DNA of 64,000 bases from Parvibaculum sedimenti (GCF_009184905.1 NZ_WESC01000008.1:1-64000), one strand, 5' to 3'; shown: positions 30,058 through 39,848, counted from the stretch's first letter. The notes: a model not told the origin generated them from the sequence alone. Translations and numbers: made by a program.

Positions 30058-30998
30058 GCGGGCGTCGTGGCGAGGATTTCGCGCGCCCTGGCGCTGTCCT
30101 TTGCGATCTGCTCCTTCAGCGCATCGAGGCCTGAGAATTTCTGCTCGGGGCGCAGGAAGCCTATGAAGGAGACGGCGGCGTGGTTGCCGTATATATCGCC
30201 CGCGAAATCGAAGATATGAACTTCGAGCAGCACGTCTTCCTTGTCGAAGGTCGGGCGGCGGCCGAGATTGGCGACGCCGTCATAGACGCCCTTGTGGGGT
30301 CCGTCCTCGAATTCGATGCGGACCGCATAAACGCCGAAGGCGGGCTGCACATAATCTTCGAGCGCGAGATTGGCGGTCGGAAAGCCGATGGTGCGGCCGC
30401 GCTGGTCGCCGCTGCGCACATGGGTTTCGATCGTCCACCAGTGACCGAGCAGCCGCGCCGCGCCTTTCGGATCGCCCTTGCCGAGCAGATCGCGGATGCG
30501 CGTCGAGGAAATGGTTTCTCCGTCGAGCGTGGCTTCCGGAACGATGGAAACGCCGAAGCCTTCCATCTCGCCCATATAGGAAAGCACGCTGGCGTCGCCC
30601 GCGCGGGCCTTGCCGAAGCGGAAGTCGTAACCGGCCACGACATGCGCGGTGCGCAGCCCGTTCACCAGCACATCCATGACGAATTCCGGCGCGAGCTTTT
30701 TCGACATGTCGGCGTCGAAGGGCAGGGCGGCGAGAACATCGACGCCGAGGGATTCGAGGAGCCGAGCCTTGGCGCGGAAGGGCGTCAGGCGGAAGAAGGG
30801 TTCATTGGGAAAGAAGAACTGCTTGGGATGAGGCTCGAAAACCAGCACGCCGAGCGGCACGCCCAGTTCCCGCGCCACGCGCGCCGCCTCGCCGATGACG
30901 CGCTGATGGCCGAGATGCACGCCATCGAAATTGCCGAGCGCGAAAACGCCGCCCTGAAGCGGCGCCGGCACAGCGGCATATTGGCGGATGATCTGCAT
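30054..30998 (-). CDS. ribF: Bifunctional riboflavin kinase / FMN adenylyltransferase
   Basis: RibF converts riboflavin to FMN and then FAD. The N-terminal adenylyltransferase domain has GNFDGVHLGHQRVI near residue 22 and ISSTRIRDLLGKGD near residue 165. The C-terminal kinase domain has RTIGFPTANL. At 314 residues it is a typical full-length fusion. The ATG at 30998 fits the family. It precedes the methyltransferase with a 4-base overlap. Confidence 0.96.
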   Translation of the reverse strand: MQIIRQYAAVPAPLQGGVFALGNFDGVHLGHQRVIGEAARVARELGVPLGVLVFEPHPKQFFFPNEPFFRLTPFRAKARLLESLGVDVLAALPFDADMSKKLAPEFVMDVLVNGLRTAHVVAGYDFRFGKARAGDASVLSYMGEMEGFGVSIVPEATLDGETISSTRIRDLLGKGDPKGAARLLGHWWTIETHVRSGDQRGRTIGFPTANLALEDYVQPAFGVYAVRIEFEDGPHKGVYDGVANLGRRPTFDKEDVLLEVHIFDFAGDIYGNHAAVSFIGFLRPEQKFSGLDALKEQIAKDSARAREILATTPA

Positions 30999-31213
30999 CA
31001 GGCCGCAAAGCTCCGCAGCGCGGGGAGAGGGTTCCCCATACGCCTGTTCAGAACTTCAATGCTGCAGCCGATGTCGACAGTCATCGCGGACTCGCTTGGG
31101 CTCAGTGTTTGCGGCGCGCACTCTATCGCGTGCAGGTGCGAAATCACAAGCGATGAACGTGAATTCAGGTCAATATCTCGTGCAATAGATGCACTGGCCA
31201 ACGGGGCGCGCCT

Positions 31214-32092
31214 TTACCAGATCAGGCGGGGCATGGCCGCTACAGGCTGAACATCGGCCCCGGCGCAGACCTTCGCCACCAGTTCCGCCTGTGGGTGCTC
31301 GGGATCGGGCCCGCAGGCCGTAGCGGCAATGCCGCCCGTGATGAAGAGCCCGTCGATTCCCTGACCCTTCGCGCCCTTCATGTCGGTCGGGAGCCCGTCG
31401 CCCACGGCGAGAATATGGGTGTCGGGGATGGGGCGCCCGGAAATTTCCATCAGCCGGTGCCGCGCGATGCCATAGACCGGGCCATGCGGCTTGCCGAAAT
31501 AGGTGGCCGCGCCGCCGAGCTCTTCATAGAGCCGCGCCAGTGCGCCCGCGCAATAGATGTGGCGGGGTCCGCGCTCCACCACGATGTCTGGATTGGCGCA
31601 GACGAGCGGAAGGCCGCGCGCGACGAGGCGGGTGAACTGCTCGCGATAATCCTCCGGCCCTTCGACCTCGTCGTTGAAGGGGCCGGTGACGAGGATGAAG
31701 CCCGCATGATCTTCGTCGACGAGCGAGACGTTCGTCCCGTCGAAAAGCGGCAGGTCGCGTTCCGGGCCGATGTGATAGCAGGCGCGGCCGAATGTGTGGC
31801 TGGTCAGAAATTCGCGCGTCGCATCGCCCGAGGTGAGAATGCCGTCATACGCCGTAGACGGAATACCCATACGCTGGAGCATGGCGGGGAGTTCGGTCGA
31901 CGGGCGCGGTGCGTTCGACAGAAGCAGCACATGCCCGCCCTTGGCGCGAAATTTTTCAAGCGCCTCGGCGACACCCGGATAGGCCTCGCGGCCATTATGC
32001 AGCACGCCCCAGACATCGCAGAGCAGCGCGTCGTAGCGATCGGCGATGGCGGAGAAGCCGGGAATGAGGGGCACGGATTTATCGGCTGTCAC
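31214..32092 (-). CDS. HAD-superfamily hydrolase, TIGR01459 type
   Basis: A 292-residue HAD subclass IIA phosphatase similar to NagD and p-nitrophenyl phosphatases. The nucleophile motif is ALLCDVWGVLHNG near residue 20. Motif II is VLLLSNAPRPS, and the C-terminal metal motif is AVGDGLPTDMKGAKG. It begins with GTG at 32092. The alphaproteobacterial TIGR01459 family often precedes ribF, as here (215 bases apart). Substrate unknown. Confidence 0.9.
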   Translation of the reverse strand: MTADKSVPLIPGFSAIADRYDALLCDVWGVLHNGREAYPGVAEALEKFRAKGGHVLLLSNAPRPSTELPAMLQRMGIPSTAYDGILTSGDATREFLTSHTFGRACYHIGPERDLPLFDGTNVSLVDEDHAGFILVTGPFNDEVEGPEDYREQFTRLVARGLPLVCANPDIVVERGPRHIYCAGALARLYEELGGAATYFGKPHGPVYGIARHRLMEISGRPIPDTHILAVGDGLPTDMKGAKGQGIDGLFITGGIAATACGPDPEHPQAELVAKVCAGADVQPVAAMPRLIW

Positions 32093-32099
32093 GCTCGTC

Positions 32100-32666
32100 T
32101 CACGCCTGTTTCAGAAACACGATTTCGGTGATGCCGTATTTGCGGCGGTCCAGTTCCTCGAAGCCTTCGGGTGCTGCAAAGCGCGAGCTTGCGGCTTCCT
32201 CGACGACACAGAGCGCATCGGGTTCGAGCCAGCCGCCATCGCGCGCGGAGACGAGAGCAAGTTCGGCCAGGCCCTTGCCGTAGGGCGGATCGACGAAGAG
32301 CAGCGAGAAGGCGGGGCCGACGCTGCCGGGCCTGGGGCCGAGCGTGGTCGCGTCGCGCTTGTAGATCTTCGCATGGCCGGTGAGGCCGAGCGCTTCCATG
32401 TTCTCGCGGATCGCGCCCCGCGCATCGGCGTCTTCTTCCACAAAGAGCGAGAAGACGGCGCCGCGTGAAATCGCTTCGAGGCCGAGCGCGCCGGTTCCGG
32501 CGAAAAGGTCGAGCACGCGCGCGCCTTCGAGGTCGAAGCCGTCGAAATCGGCATGGGCCAGAATGTTGAACAGCGCCTCGCGGATGCGGTCGCTGGTGGG
32601 GCGCACATTGTGGCCGGGCGGCGCCGTGATGGCGCGGCCCTTATGGGTTCCGCCGACTATTCTCAT
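32100..32666 (-). CDS. rsmD: 16S rRNA (guanine966-N2)-methyltransferase
   Basis: RsmD methylates G966 of 16S rRNA in the small ribosomal subunit. The 188-residue protein has RIVGGTHKGRAI at the N-terminus, the SAM motif VLDLFAGTGALGLEA near residue 50, and catalytic LLFVDPPYGKGL near residue 125. Its ATG overlaps the stop of the pseudouridine synthase gene by 4 bases, a conserved rlu-rsmD pairing in alphaproteobacteria. Confidence 0.95.
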   Translation of the reverse strand: MRIVGGTHKGRAITAPPGHNVRPTSDRIREALFNILAHADFDGFDLEGARVLDLFAGTGALGLEAISRGAVFSLFVEEDADARGAIRENMEALGLTGHAKIYKRDATTLGPRPGSVGPAFSLLFVDPPYGKGLAELALVSARDGGWLEPDALCVVEEAASSRFAAPEGFEELDRRKYGITEIVFLKQA

Positions 32667-33913
32667 CTCTTGCCATTCGGTTTGCCGCGAGAGGGCCTGC
32701 CGCCACCGGACGGCTTTCCTGCTCCGGGCTTGCCCGCGAAGGGTTTACCGCCTGTCGGCTTTCCGACGAAAGCCTTGCCGCCCGCGGGCTTGCCGCCAGC
32801 CTTGCGCAGATCGGCGCGCGTCTTCTGCTTGGGGCCGCCGGGCTTTCCGCCCTCCGCTCGCTTGGGTGTGTAGAAACTGTCTGTGCTGGGACCGCGCTCG
32901 CGCTCCTGCCTTCTGCCGCCCGCGCGGTCCGGCTTGCTGCCGAAAGCCCGGTCCTGCTTTTTGTCGCGCGCGACCTGCAACCTGGCGGGCTTGGCGCCTG
33001 CCAGGGCGCCGGGCTTTTTCGCGGGCGCTTTGCCTGCGGGCTTTCTGGTGGGGCTGAACGTCACATCTTCGGCGAGGTCGATCTTCGCCTTGAAGGCTTC
33101 GCCATGCGCGCCGAGCTGATCCATCAGCACACGGTTCGGCACCTGCTTGACCTCGCCCTCCAGCAGATCGCCGATCTGGAAGGGACCGAAGGAAAGACGG
33201 ATCAGCCGGTTGACGGTGAGGCCGAGCGCGCCGAGAACACGCTTCACTTCACGGTTCTTGCCTTCCTTGAGGCCGACAGTGAGCCAGACATTCGAGCCCT
33301 GCACCTTGTCGAGCGAGGCTTCGACGGGCCCGTAGCGCACGCCTTCGACTTCGATGCCGTCCTTCAGCTTGTCGAGATCGGCCTCCGTGATGTCGCCCCA
33401 GGCGCGCACGCGGTAGCGGCGCGTCCAGCCGGTGGCGGGCAATTCGAGCAGGCGCGCGAGTTCACCGTCATTGGTAAGAAGGAGAAGCCCTTCGGTATTG
33501 ATGTCGAGGCGGCCGACCGAGACGACGCGCGGCATGTCCGGCGGCAGATGCTCGAAAACGGTCGGGCGGCCTTCCGGGTCCTTCGCGGTGGTCACGAGGC
33601 CGGCGGGCTTGTGATAGCGCCAGAGCCGCGTCGGCTCGAATTGGGGCAGGGCCTCGCCATCGACCGTTACGCGGTCGCGGGGGGTCACGTTGAAGGCTGG
33701 CGACGACAACACCTTGCCGTTGACGGAGACCTTGCCCTCTTCGATCAGGCGTTCAGCGTCGCGGCGCGAGCAGATGCCGGCACGGGCGATGACCTTGGCA
33801 ATGCGCTCGCCCTCCCGGGCCTCGCCGGAGGCGGGGGCGGCTTTGCGTTTCTGGTCGGGTCTGGCCGGACGGGGACCGGTCTGGCCGGGTTTGGCGGTTC
33901 TGGGGGCGTTCAT
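32663..33913 (-). CDS. RluB/RsuA-family pseudouridine synthase with long basic tail
   Basis: A 416-residue protein. The N-terminal S4 RNA-binding domain (about residues 40-85) is followed by the synthase domain with catalytic Asp in VSVGRLDINTEGLLLLTNDG. The fold ends near residue 290. The remaining 125 residues form a Lys/Gly/Pro-rich disordered tail with repeated GKP-GGK units. It likely modifies 23S rRNA as RluB does, although RsuA- or RluE-type specificity is not excluded. A second basic linker precedes the S4 domain. It is coupled to rsmD. Confidence 0.92.
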   Translation of the reverse strand: MNAPRTAKPGQTGPRPARPDQKRKAAPASGEAREGERIAKVIARAGICSRRDAERLIEEGKVSVNGKVLSSPAFNVTPRDRVTVDGEALPQFEPTRLWRYHKPAGLVTTAKDPEGRPTVFEHLPPDMPRVVSVGRLDINTEGLLLLTNDGELARLLELPATGWTRRYRVRAWGDITEADLDKLKDGIEVEGVRYGPVEASLDKVQGSNVWLTVGLKEGKNREVKRVLGALGLTVNRLIRLSFGPFQIGDLLEGEVKQVPNRVLMDQLGAHGEAFKAKIDLAEDVTFSPTRKPAGKAPAKKPGALAGAKPARLQVARDKKQDRAFGSKPDRAGGRRQERERGPSTDSFYTPKRAEGGKPGGPKQKTRADLRKAGGKPAGGKAFVGKPTGGKPFAGKPGAGKPSGGGRPSRGKPNGKR

Positions 33914-33992
33914 GGCCCTTCTTTATCAGGCGCGCGCGCGGGCCGAAAGCCACGTCTTGACGAGGTTCGGCCTCGCGGGCACGGTCCGGGTC

Positions 33993-34460
33993 ATGACCGA
34001 AGCGCCGAAAGCCGCCCCGACCTTCATGGATCTCGCCTTTGCCGAGGCCGAGGCTGCCGCCCTGCGGGGCGAGGTGCCCATCGGCGCGGTGATCGTCGAT
34101 CGCTCGGGCACTGTCATCGCCGCGGCGGGCAACCGCACGCTCGAACTCAAGGACCCGACCGCTCATGCGGAGATGCTGGCGATCCGGGAGGCTTGCGCGA
34201 AGTTTGGGTCAGAGCGTCTGACCAGTTGCGATATCCACGTAACGCTCGAACCGTGCCCCATGTGCGCAACGGCGATTTCCTTTGCGCGGTTGAGGAGAGT
34301 CTACTTCGCCGCGTCCGATGAGAAGGGCGGCGGCATCGAGCATGGGCCGCGTATTTTCGCGCAACCCACCTGCCATCATCGCCCCGATGTCTATGGCGGC
34401 ATCGGCGAGCGGCGCGCCGCCGAGATGCTTCGCAATTTTTTTGCAGTGCGGCGAAACTGA
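33993..34460 (+). CDS. tadA: tRNA-specific adenosine deaminase TadA
   Basis: TadA deaminates A34 of tRNA-Arg to inosine at the wobble position. The 155-residue protein carries the zinc ligands in DPTAHAEMLAIREA and TLEPCPMCATAI, and ends with the YFAASDEKGGGIEHGPRIF segment. A longer open frame starts at 33690 but is antisense to the pseudouridine synthase gene. The ATG at 33993 gives the normal N-terminus. It is divergent from the rlu gene, a common arrangement in alphaproteobacteria. Confidence 0.93.
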   Translation: MTEAPKAAPTFMDLAFAEAEAAALRGEVPIGAVIVDRSGTVIAAAGNRTLELKDPTAHAEMLAIREACAKFGSERLTSCDIHVTLEPCPMCATAISFARLRRVYFAASDEKGGGIEHGPRIFAQPTCHHRPDVYGGIGERRAAEMLRNFFAVRRN

Positions 34461-34598
34461 AGAGACTGCATCTTTCGGTCGCGGCGCGATTTGACTCGTG
34501 ATTTGCGGAGATCAACCCGCTACAGTCCCTCCCATTCGCTATTGGAGCGGGGAGGCTGCGAAGCACCCTCGTTCAAACCAAACTACGAGGGAGACGAT

Positions 34599-35837
34599 AT
34601 GGACTTCGAATATTCCGACAAAACAAAGGAACTGATGGCTCGCCTGAACCGGTTCATGGACGAGCACATCTATCCGAACGAAAAGACCTATGACGCGCAG
34701 ATGGCCGCGTTCCGCGCGCAGGGCAATCCTTGGCAGGTGCCGCAGATCCTCGAAGATCTGAAGCCGAAGGCGAAGGCCGAGGGCCTCTGGAACCTGTTCC
34801 TGCCCGAGTCCGAACTCGGCGGCGGCCTGACCAACATGGAATATGCGCCGCTCTGCGAGATCATGGGCCGCGTCGGCTGGGCTTCGGAAGTATTCAACTG
34901 CTCCGCGCCCGATACCGGCAATATGGAAGTGCTGGAGCGCTACGGCTCCGAGCGTCACAAGAAGGAATATCTTGTACCGCTGCTCGCCGGCGAGATGCGT
35001 TCGGCCTATCTCATGACCGAGCCGGATGTCGCTTCGTCGGATGCCACCAATGTCTCGACGCGTATCGAGCGTGACGGAAACGAATATGTCATCAACGGCC
35101 GCAAGTGGTGGTCGTCGGGCGTCGGCGATCCGCGCTGCAAGATCGCGGTCGTCATGGGCAAGACGGATCCGAAGGCGGACACCTATCGTCAGCAGTCGCA
35201 GATCCTCGTGCCGCTCGACGCGCCGGGCGTGAAGGTTGTGCGCATGCTGCCGGTGTTCGGCTATGACGACGCGCCGCATGGCCATGCCGAGGTCATTCTC
35301 GAGAACGTCCGCGTGCCTGCCGAGAACCTGCTTCTCGGTGAAGGCCGCGGTTTCGAGATCAGTCAGGGCCGCCTTGGACCTGGCCGCATTCATCACTGCA
35401 TGCGCACCATCGGCGTTGCCGAACGCGCCCTGGAACTCATGGTGAAGCGTCTGCTCACGCGCGAAGCCTTCGGCAAGAAGATTGCCGAGCATTCCGTGTG
35501 GGAAGAGCGCGTGGCCCGCGCCCGTATCGACATCGAAATGGCGCGCCTGCTCACGCTGAAGGCCGCCTACATGATGGACACGGTGGGCAACAAGGTTGCC
35601 CGTGCCGAGATTGCGATGATCAAGGTTGCGGCGCCGAATGTCGCGCTCAAGATCATCGACGACGCGATCCAGGCGCATGGCGGCGGCGGTGTGACCACCG
35701 ATTTCGGTCTCGCCAAGATGTATTCGGGTATGCGTACCCTGCGTCTGGCGGACGGTCCGGATGAAGTCCACGCCCGCACCATCGCCAAGCTCGAGTTCAA
35801 GAAATACTCGAACAAGGTACGCGCCGCTGCCGAGTAA
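34599..35837 (+). CDS. Acyl-CoA dehydrogenase (ACAD10/11-like)
   Basis: A 412-residue FAD-dependent dehydrogenase introducing the alpha-beta double bond into acyl-CoA. It has the FAD-binding [16 protein letters not shown] and the C-terminal helical domain with [15 protein letters not shown]. Its opening residues and its length resemble the dehydrogenase domains of ACAD10/11-type proteins. The two phosphotransferases in this window belong to the partner family. The ATG at 34599 has GAGGGAG upstream; a longer frame begins earlier without coding character. Confidence 0.94.
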   Translation: MDFEYSDKTKELMARLNRFMDEHIYPNEKTYDAQMAAFRAQGNPWQVPQILEDLKPKAKAEGLWNLFLPESELGGGLTNMEYAPLCEIMGRVGWASEVFNCSAPDTGNMEVLERYGSERHKKEYLVPLLAGEMRSAYLMTEPDVASSDATNVSTRIERDGNEYVINGRKWWSSGVGDPRCKIAVVMGKTDPKADTYRQQSQILVPLDAPGVKVVRMLPVFGYDDAPHGHAEVILENVRVPAENLLLGEGRGFEISQGRLGPGRIHHCMRTIGVAERALELMVKRLLTREAFGKKIAEHSVWEERVARARIDIEMARLLTLKAAYMMDTVGNKVARAEIAMIKVAAPNVALKIIDDAIQAHGGGGVTTDFGLAKMYSGMRTLRLADGPDEVHARTIAKLEFKKYSNKVRAAAE

Positions 35838-35856
35838 GGCAGGCATAAAGAAACTG

Positions 35857-35889
35857 AACGGCCGGTCCAGACAAAGGATCGGCCGTTTT
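35857..35889 (+). terminator. Rho-independent terminator after the acyl-CoA dehydrogenase
   Basis: A 12-base stem (35857-35868 with 35876-35887, one G-U pair) has a 7-base loop and a TTTT tract (35886-35889). It separates the dehydrogenase from the GST gene. Confidence 0.85.
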
Positions 35890-35908
35890 GGTGCCGAGGG
35901 AAGTTTCC

Positions 35909-36559
35909 ATGAGCATGAAACTCTACAACGCCCAGCTGTCGCCCTTTTCGGCGCGTGTCCGCCTTGCCATTTACGCGAAGGGACTCGACGTCGAGATCGT
36001 CGAGGGATTCAGCACCCCGGAACTTGAAGCCGAGGTTGAAGCACTCAATCCGATGCACAAGGTGCCGACGCTGGTTTTCGACGGCAAGGCGTTGCCCGAG
36101 TCGGAAGTGATCTGCGAATTTCTCGAGGATCTGGGGCGCGGGCCTTCGCTCCGGCCCGCGGACCCGCTCGAAGCCGCTCAGGTGAGGCTCCTCGCGCGCA
36201 TCGGTGACCTCTATGTCATGGAGCCGATGAACCACCTCTTCGGTCAGGTGAACCCCAAGGGACGCGATCAGGCGCTGGTCGATCGGGAGCTGACGGAACT
36301 CCGCAAGGGTATAGGCTGGCTTTCCTTCTATCTCGACGGCTCGCCCTACGCAGTCGGCGGCAAGCTTTCGCTCGCGGATTGCACACTGGCGCCGATGCTC
36401 TTCCTCTATGTCGAGGTCGGGCCGATGTTCGGCATTGCTGACGTCTTCCAGAATGCGCCGACGCTCAGAAGTTATTACGAGGGGTTGAAGCAAGACCCTC
36501 ATGTCACGCGCGTCCTCGTCGAGCTCGAAACGGCGCTGCGCAAGGCGATGGGCCGTTGA
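35909..36559 (+). CDS. Glutathione S-transferase family protein
   Basis: A 216-residue GST. The N-terminal thioredoxin-fold domain begins LYNAQLSPFSARVRLAIYAK, with a serine in the catalytic position and LPESEVICEFLED as the glutathione-binding motif. The helical C-terminal domain includes SLADCTLAPMLFLY. The open frame begins with an upstream TTG, but the ATG at 35909 has GAGGGAAG upstream. It converges on the histidine kinase gene with 4 bases between stops. The electrophile substrate is unknown. Confidence 0.92.
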   Translation: MSMKLYNAQLSPFSARVRLAIYAKGLDVEIVEGFSTPELEAEVEALNPMHKVPTLVFDGKALPESEVICEFLEDLGRGPSLRPADPLEAAQVRLLARIGDLYVMEPMNHLFGQVNPKGRDQALVDRELTELRKGIGWLSFYLDGSPYAVGGKLSLADCTLAPMLFLYVEVGPMFGIADVFQNAPTLRSYYEGLKQDPHVTRVLVELETALRKAMGR

Positions 36560-36563
36560 CGCT

Positions 36564-38507
36564 CTACTGAGCGGCCGCCATCACGGGCATCAACGGCAGG
36601 TCGACACTGACGCTCGTTCCGTGGCCGAGATCGCTTTCGATGCGGATCGAGCCGCCATGAAGCTCCGCCAGAGAGCGGACCAGCGCGAGGCCCAGCCCCG
36701 TCCCCTGTTTGGATAGATCGGCGTCGAGCGAGACCTGCTCGAAGGGCCGCGCGAGACGCGGAAGATCTTCCTTCGCAATGCCACGCCCCGTATCGGTGAC
36801 ATTGAAGCGGACGCCGCCCTCGATCGCTGCGACGCTTGCCTGAACGCGCCCGCCTGCGGGCGTAAACTTGATGGCATTCGACAGAAGATTGAGCAGTATC
36901 TGCTTCAGCGCGCGCGTGTCGGCGATGAGCGGTATGGCGGCGATATTTTCAGGCATGCAGACTTCGAGCGCGAGGTCTCCTTCCTCGGCGCGCGGGCGGA
37001 CGAGGCTGACGGCGGAAGTCATCACCGTTTCGACGTCGGTGCGCTCGTAATGGAGATCATATTTTCCCGCCTCGATCTTCGACATGTCCAGAATGTCGCT
37101 GATGAGATCGAGCAGAAGTGCGCCGCTTTCATTGATGAGATGCGCATATTCGAGATAGCGCGCATGGCCGAGCTTGCCGAACATTTCGAGCTTCAGCATT
37201 TCCGAGAAGCCGATGATGGCGTTGAGTGGCGTGCGAAGCTCATGGCTCATATTGGCGAGAAAGCGCGACTTGGTGCGGCTCGCGGCTTCCGCCCGTTCCC
37301 GCGCTTCCAGCAGTTCGAATTCCTGCAGCTTGCGCTCGGTCATGTCGCGCGTGGTGCCGATCAGCTCGGTGATCCTGCCGGTGCCCGGGTCGCGTACCGG
37401 GCGCATGGCCGTTTCCACCCAGACGTAATGGCCGACCTTGTGCCGGAAGCGATATTCGACGCGGGTCGTGCCGTCGCGTTCGAGGAGGTGCTGCCTGTAT
37501 TCGATGACACGGTTGCGATCTTCGGGATGTATGTGCGGCAGGACATCGTCAATCAGCGCCATCTCTTCGGGCGAGTAGCCGAGAACGCCTTCGACCGAGG
37601 GCGATATGAAGACGAGCTTTCCGTCCGGCCGGAGGTGGTGAATGATGTCCGAGGCGCGCTCCGCGAGGAGGCGATATTTGGCTTCGCTCTGGCGCAATGC
37701 CTCTTCGGCCCTGATCTCTTCGGTTACGTCTTCCGCAAGACCCACCAGCGCGCCCACTTCTCCCTGCGCATCGAGTTCGCCATAGGCCTGGGTCTTGATG
37801 TGCCGGTAGCTGCCGTCGCCAGCGAGGAAGCGCGTGACCGAAGTAACCCGATCCTTCGTCTCGAAAGCGTCGAGGAATTTCGACAGGAGTTCGTCGCGGT
37901 CATCTGCGTGGATGAGGTCCAGATACCAGTCGCCGCCGACGGGCATTTCCGCGAGAGGCCGGTCGAGAATCTTCGCGACACCCGCCGACCATGTCGGCGC
38001 CATCGCGCCTTTCGCCCAGCGCCAATGGCCGAAGCGGGCGAGACGCTCGGCTTCGTGAAGCTGCTGTGCGAGCCGCCACGCTTCCGTGACGTCGCGCGAC
38101 ACGCAAAGGACCGCGCCGACATTCGGATCGCCGAGCAGGTTCTTTGCCCGCGCTTCCATCCAGCGCCAGCTTCCATCGATATGGGGAAGGCGGAATGTCT
38201 CCATCGACACCCAGTCGGGCGAGCGGGTGCAAGCGTCGAGCCGCTCGCGAACCCGTTCGCGGTCGTCCTGATGAACGGCGTCGACGACGGGTGTGCCGAC
38301 CATGAGGTGGGCATCGACCCCGAGAACTTCATGAACTGCGGGGCTGTTGTAGATGATACGGCCATCGGCATCGAGAAGTGTCAGGATGTCGCCGGCATTT
38401 TCGACGAGGGCGCGGAAGAAATTCTCGCTGGCGCATGGCGTCCGGGCGTCGCCGCGCAATGCGGGCGACAGATCTTCCTCCGGCTGCACATTCTTGCGAC
38501 GAGCCAT
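36564..38507 (-). CDS. Soluble PAS-domain sensor histidine kinase
   Basis: A 647-residue kinase without transmembrane segments. Three PAS domains lie at about residues 28-145, 150-270 and 285-405. Each ends in a PAC-type segment, such as ITELIGTTRDMTERK. The HisKA domain has the phospho-acceptor His422 in NMSHELRTPLNAIIGFSEML, and the HATPase domain has GRGIAKEDLPRLARPFEQ and GTGLGLALVR. The ATG at 38507 has GTAGGAAG upstream; an earlier ATG at 38540 lacks a ribosome binding site. No response regulator adjoins, so it is an orphan kinase. The PAS ligands are unknown. Confidence 0.92.
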   Translation of the reverse strand: MARRKNVQPEEDLSPALRGDARTPCASENFFRALVENAGDILTLLDADGRIIYNSPAVHEVLGVDAHLMVGTPVVDAVHQDDRERVRERLDACTRSPDWVSMETFRLPHIDGSWRWMEARAKNLLGDPNVGAVLCVSRDVTEAWRLAQQLHEAERLARFGHWRWAKGAMAPTWSAGVAKILDRPLAEMPVGGDWYLDLIHADDRDELLSKFLDAFETKDRVTSVTRFLAGDGSYRHIKTQAYGELDAQGEVGALVGLAEDVTEEIRAEEALRQSEAKYRLLAERASDIIHHLRPDGKLVFISPSVEGVLGYSPEEMALIDDVLPHIHPEDRNRVIEYRQHLLERDGTTRVEYRFRHKVGHYVWVETAMRPVRDPGTGRITELIGTTRDMTERKLQEFELLEARERAEAASRTKSRFLANMSHELRTPLNAIIGFSEMLKLEMFGKLGHARYLEYAHLINESGALLLDLISDILDMSKIEAGKYDLHYERTDVETVMTSAVSLVRPRAEEGDLALEVCMPENIAAIPLIADTRALKQILLNLLSNAIKFTPAGGRVQASVAAIEGGVRFNVTDTGRGIAKEDLPRLARPFEQVSLDADLSKQGTGLGLALVRSLAELHGGSIRIESDLGHGTSVSVDLPLMPVMAAAQ

Positions 38508-38658
38508 CTTCCTACCCCGAAGTCCGGCCTTGGCGGCCATCCGGTCGGTGGAAACACTTCCTGTGCGCCACGCCGGACTGGGAGGAGATTAAATGTAGAG
38601 CTTTAATATATGTTGAAGCGTAGGGGTTTACGCTTCGCTAACCATGCGCGCTTCGGCA

Positions 38659-39729
38659 CTAGTCCTTACGCTGAAGAATCTCCCAGGCGTTATCCGCGAG
38701 ATTGCGGCAGGCATCGCCAAGGGTCATCGCGCGTTCCGAACTCGCATTGCCATCAAGCCCGCGCTTGTAGACGCCCTGGCTGATGGAAGCGAGGCGGAAC
38801 ATCGAGAAGGCGAGGTAGAAGTTCCAGTCTTCAATGCCATCGCGGCCTGCATGGCGGCAATATTCGGCGGCGAATTCCTTGTCCGTCGGAATGCCGGGTG
38901 TCGCCGTCCGGTCAATCGGGCCGACGCCACCCGCGACGCCGAGCAGGTCATACATGCAATTATAGGCGACATCCGCGAGCGGGTGGCCGATGGTGCAAAG
39001 CTCCCAGTCGAGCACCGCGATCATGCGCGGCTCGGTGGCGTGGAACATGGTGTTGCCGAGGCGGTAATCGCCATGGGCGATCGTCACCGACTGCTCGTCA
39101 GGAATATGCGCTGGCAGATATTTGATCAGCTCTTCCATCGACGGGATATCGGTCGTCTGTGCGCCACGATACTGCTTGATCCAGCGGCCGATCTGACGCT
39201 CGAAATAATTGCCGGGCTTGCCGAAGTCGGCGAGGCCGATCTTCTCGTAATCGACCTTGTGAAGCCGCGCGAGATTCTCGGCGAGGTTCGAATAGATCGC
39301 GCGGCGCTCTGCTTCGCTCGATCCGGGCATGGTCGAGTCGCGGAAGACGCGGCCGTCGAGATATTCCATGACGTAGAACGAGGTGCCAATGACGCTGTCG
39401 TCCTCGCAGAGCGCATACATGCGCGGCACAGGCACGTCGGTGTCGGCAAGCGCCTTCATGACGCGATATTCGCGATCGATCTGGTGGGCGCTGGCAAGCA
39501 GCACGCCCGGCGGCTTCTTGCGCATCACATAGCGCTTAAGCCCTCGCGGCCCTTCCTCCGTCAGCAGGAATGTCGGGTTCGACTGACCGCCTGAAAACTG
39601 GCGCACGTCGAGCGTGCCGCTGAAGCCTTCCACTGCGTCGCGGCAATAGGCTTCAAGCCGCTTCACATCGAAACGATGCGCTTCGCGAACTTCGCCGATC
39701 TCGCCATCCTGCTGAGCCGCTTCGGCCAT
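38659..39729 (-). CDS. Phosphotransferase-family protein (ACAD10/11 N-domain-like), second copy
   Basis: A 356-residue paralogue of the gene at 5566-6666. It has the same VRQFSGGQSNPTFLL, HGDYRLGNTMFH and VLDWELCTIGHPLADVAYN motifs. A kinase-like role in acyl-CoA metabolism is inferred from the ACAD10/11 link. A much longer open frame continues upstream as antisense sequence. The ATG at 39729 with AGGGAGAG upstream is the start. It faces the histidine kinase with 150 bases between them and lies downstream of the desaturase. Confidence 0.9.
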   Translation of the reverse strand: MAEAAQQDGEIGEVREAHRFDVKRLEAYCRDAVEGFSGTLDVRQFSGGQSNPTFLLTEEGPRGLKRYVMRKKPPGVLLASAHQIDREYRVMKALADTDVPVPRMYALCEDDSVIGTSFYVMEYLDGRVFRDSTMPGSSEAERRAIYSNLAENLARLHKVDYEKIGLADFGKPGNYFERQIGRWIKQYRGAQTTDIPSMEELIKYLPAHIPDEQSVTIAHGDYRLGNTMFHATEPRMIAVLDWELCTIGHPLADVAYNCMYDLLGVAGGVGPIDRTATPGIPTDKEFAAEYCRHAGRDGIEDWNFYLAFSMFRLASISQGVYKRGLDGNASSERAMTLGDACRNLADNAWEILQRKD

Positions 39730-39810
39730 GGCCGTCTCTCCCTTGCGAATTTCTTGTTGGGAGAGATTTAGCAGGTCGGGGCGAGGAAAAACAATGTTGG
39801 GGAGGCGGCC

Positions 39811-39829
39811 CCCCGGCGCAATGCCGGGG
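39811..39829. repeat. Palindromic REP-like unit between desaturase and phosphotransferase
   Basis: CCCCGGC-GCAAT-GCCGGGG, a 7-base perfect stem. This sequence class (CACCCCGGCATTGCGCCGGGG) is a common dispersed intergenic repeat in alphaproteobacteria. It may also act as a terminator for the desaturase gene. Confidence 0.6.
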
Positions 39830-39848
39830 TGACGCGACGGAATGGGCG

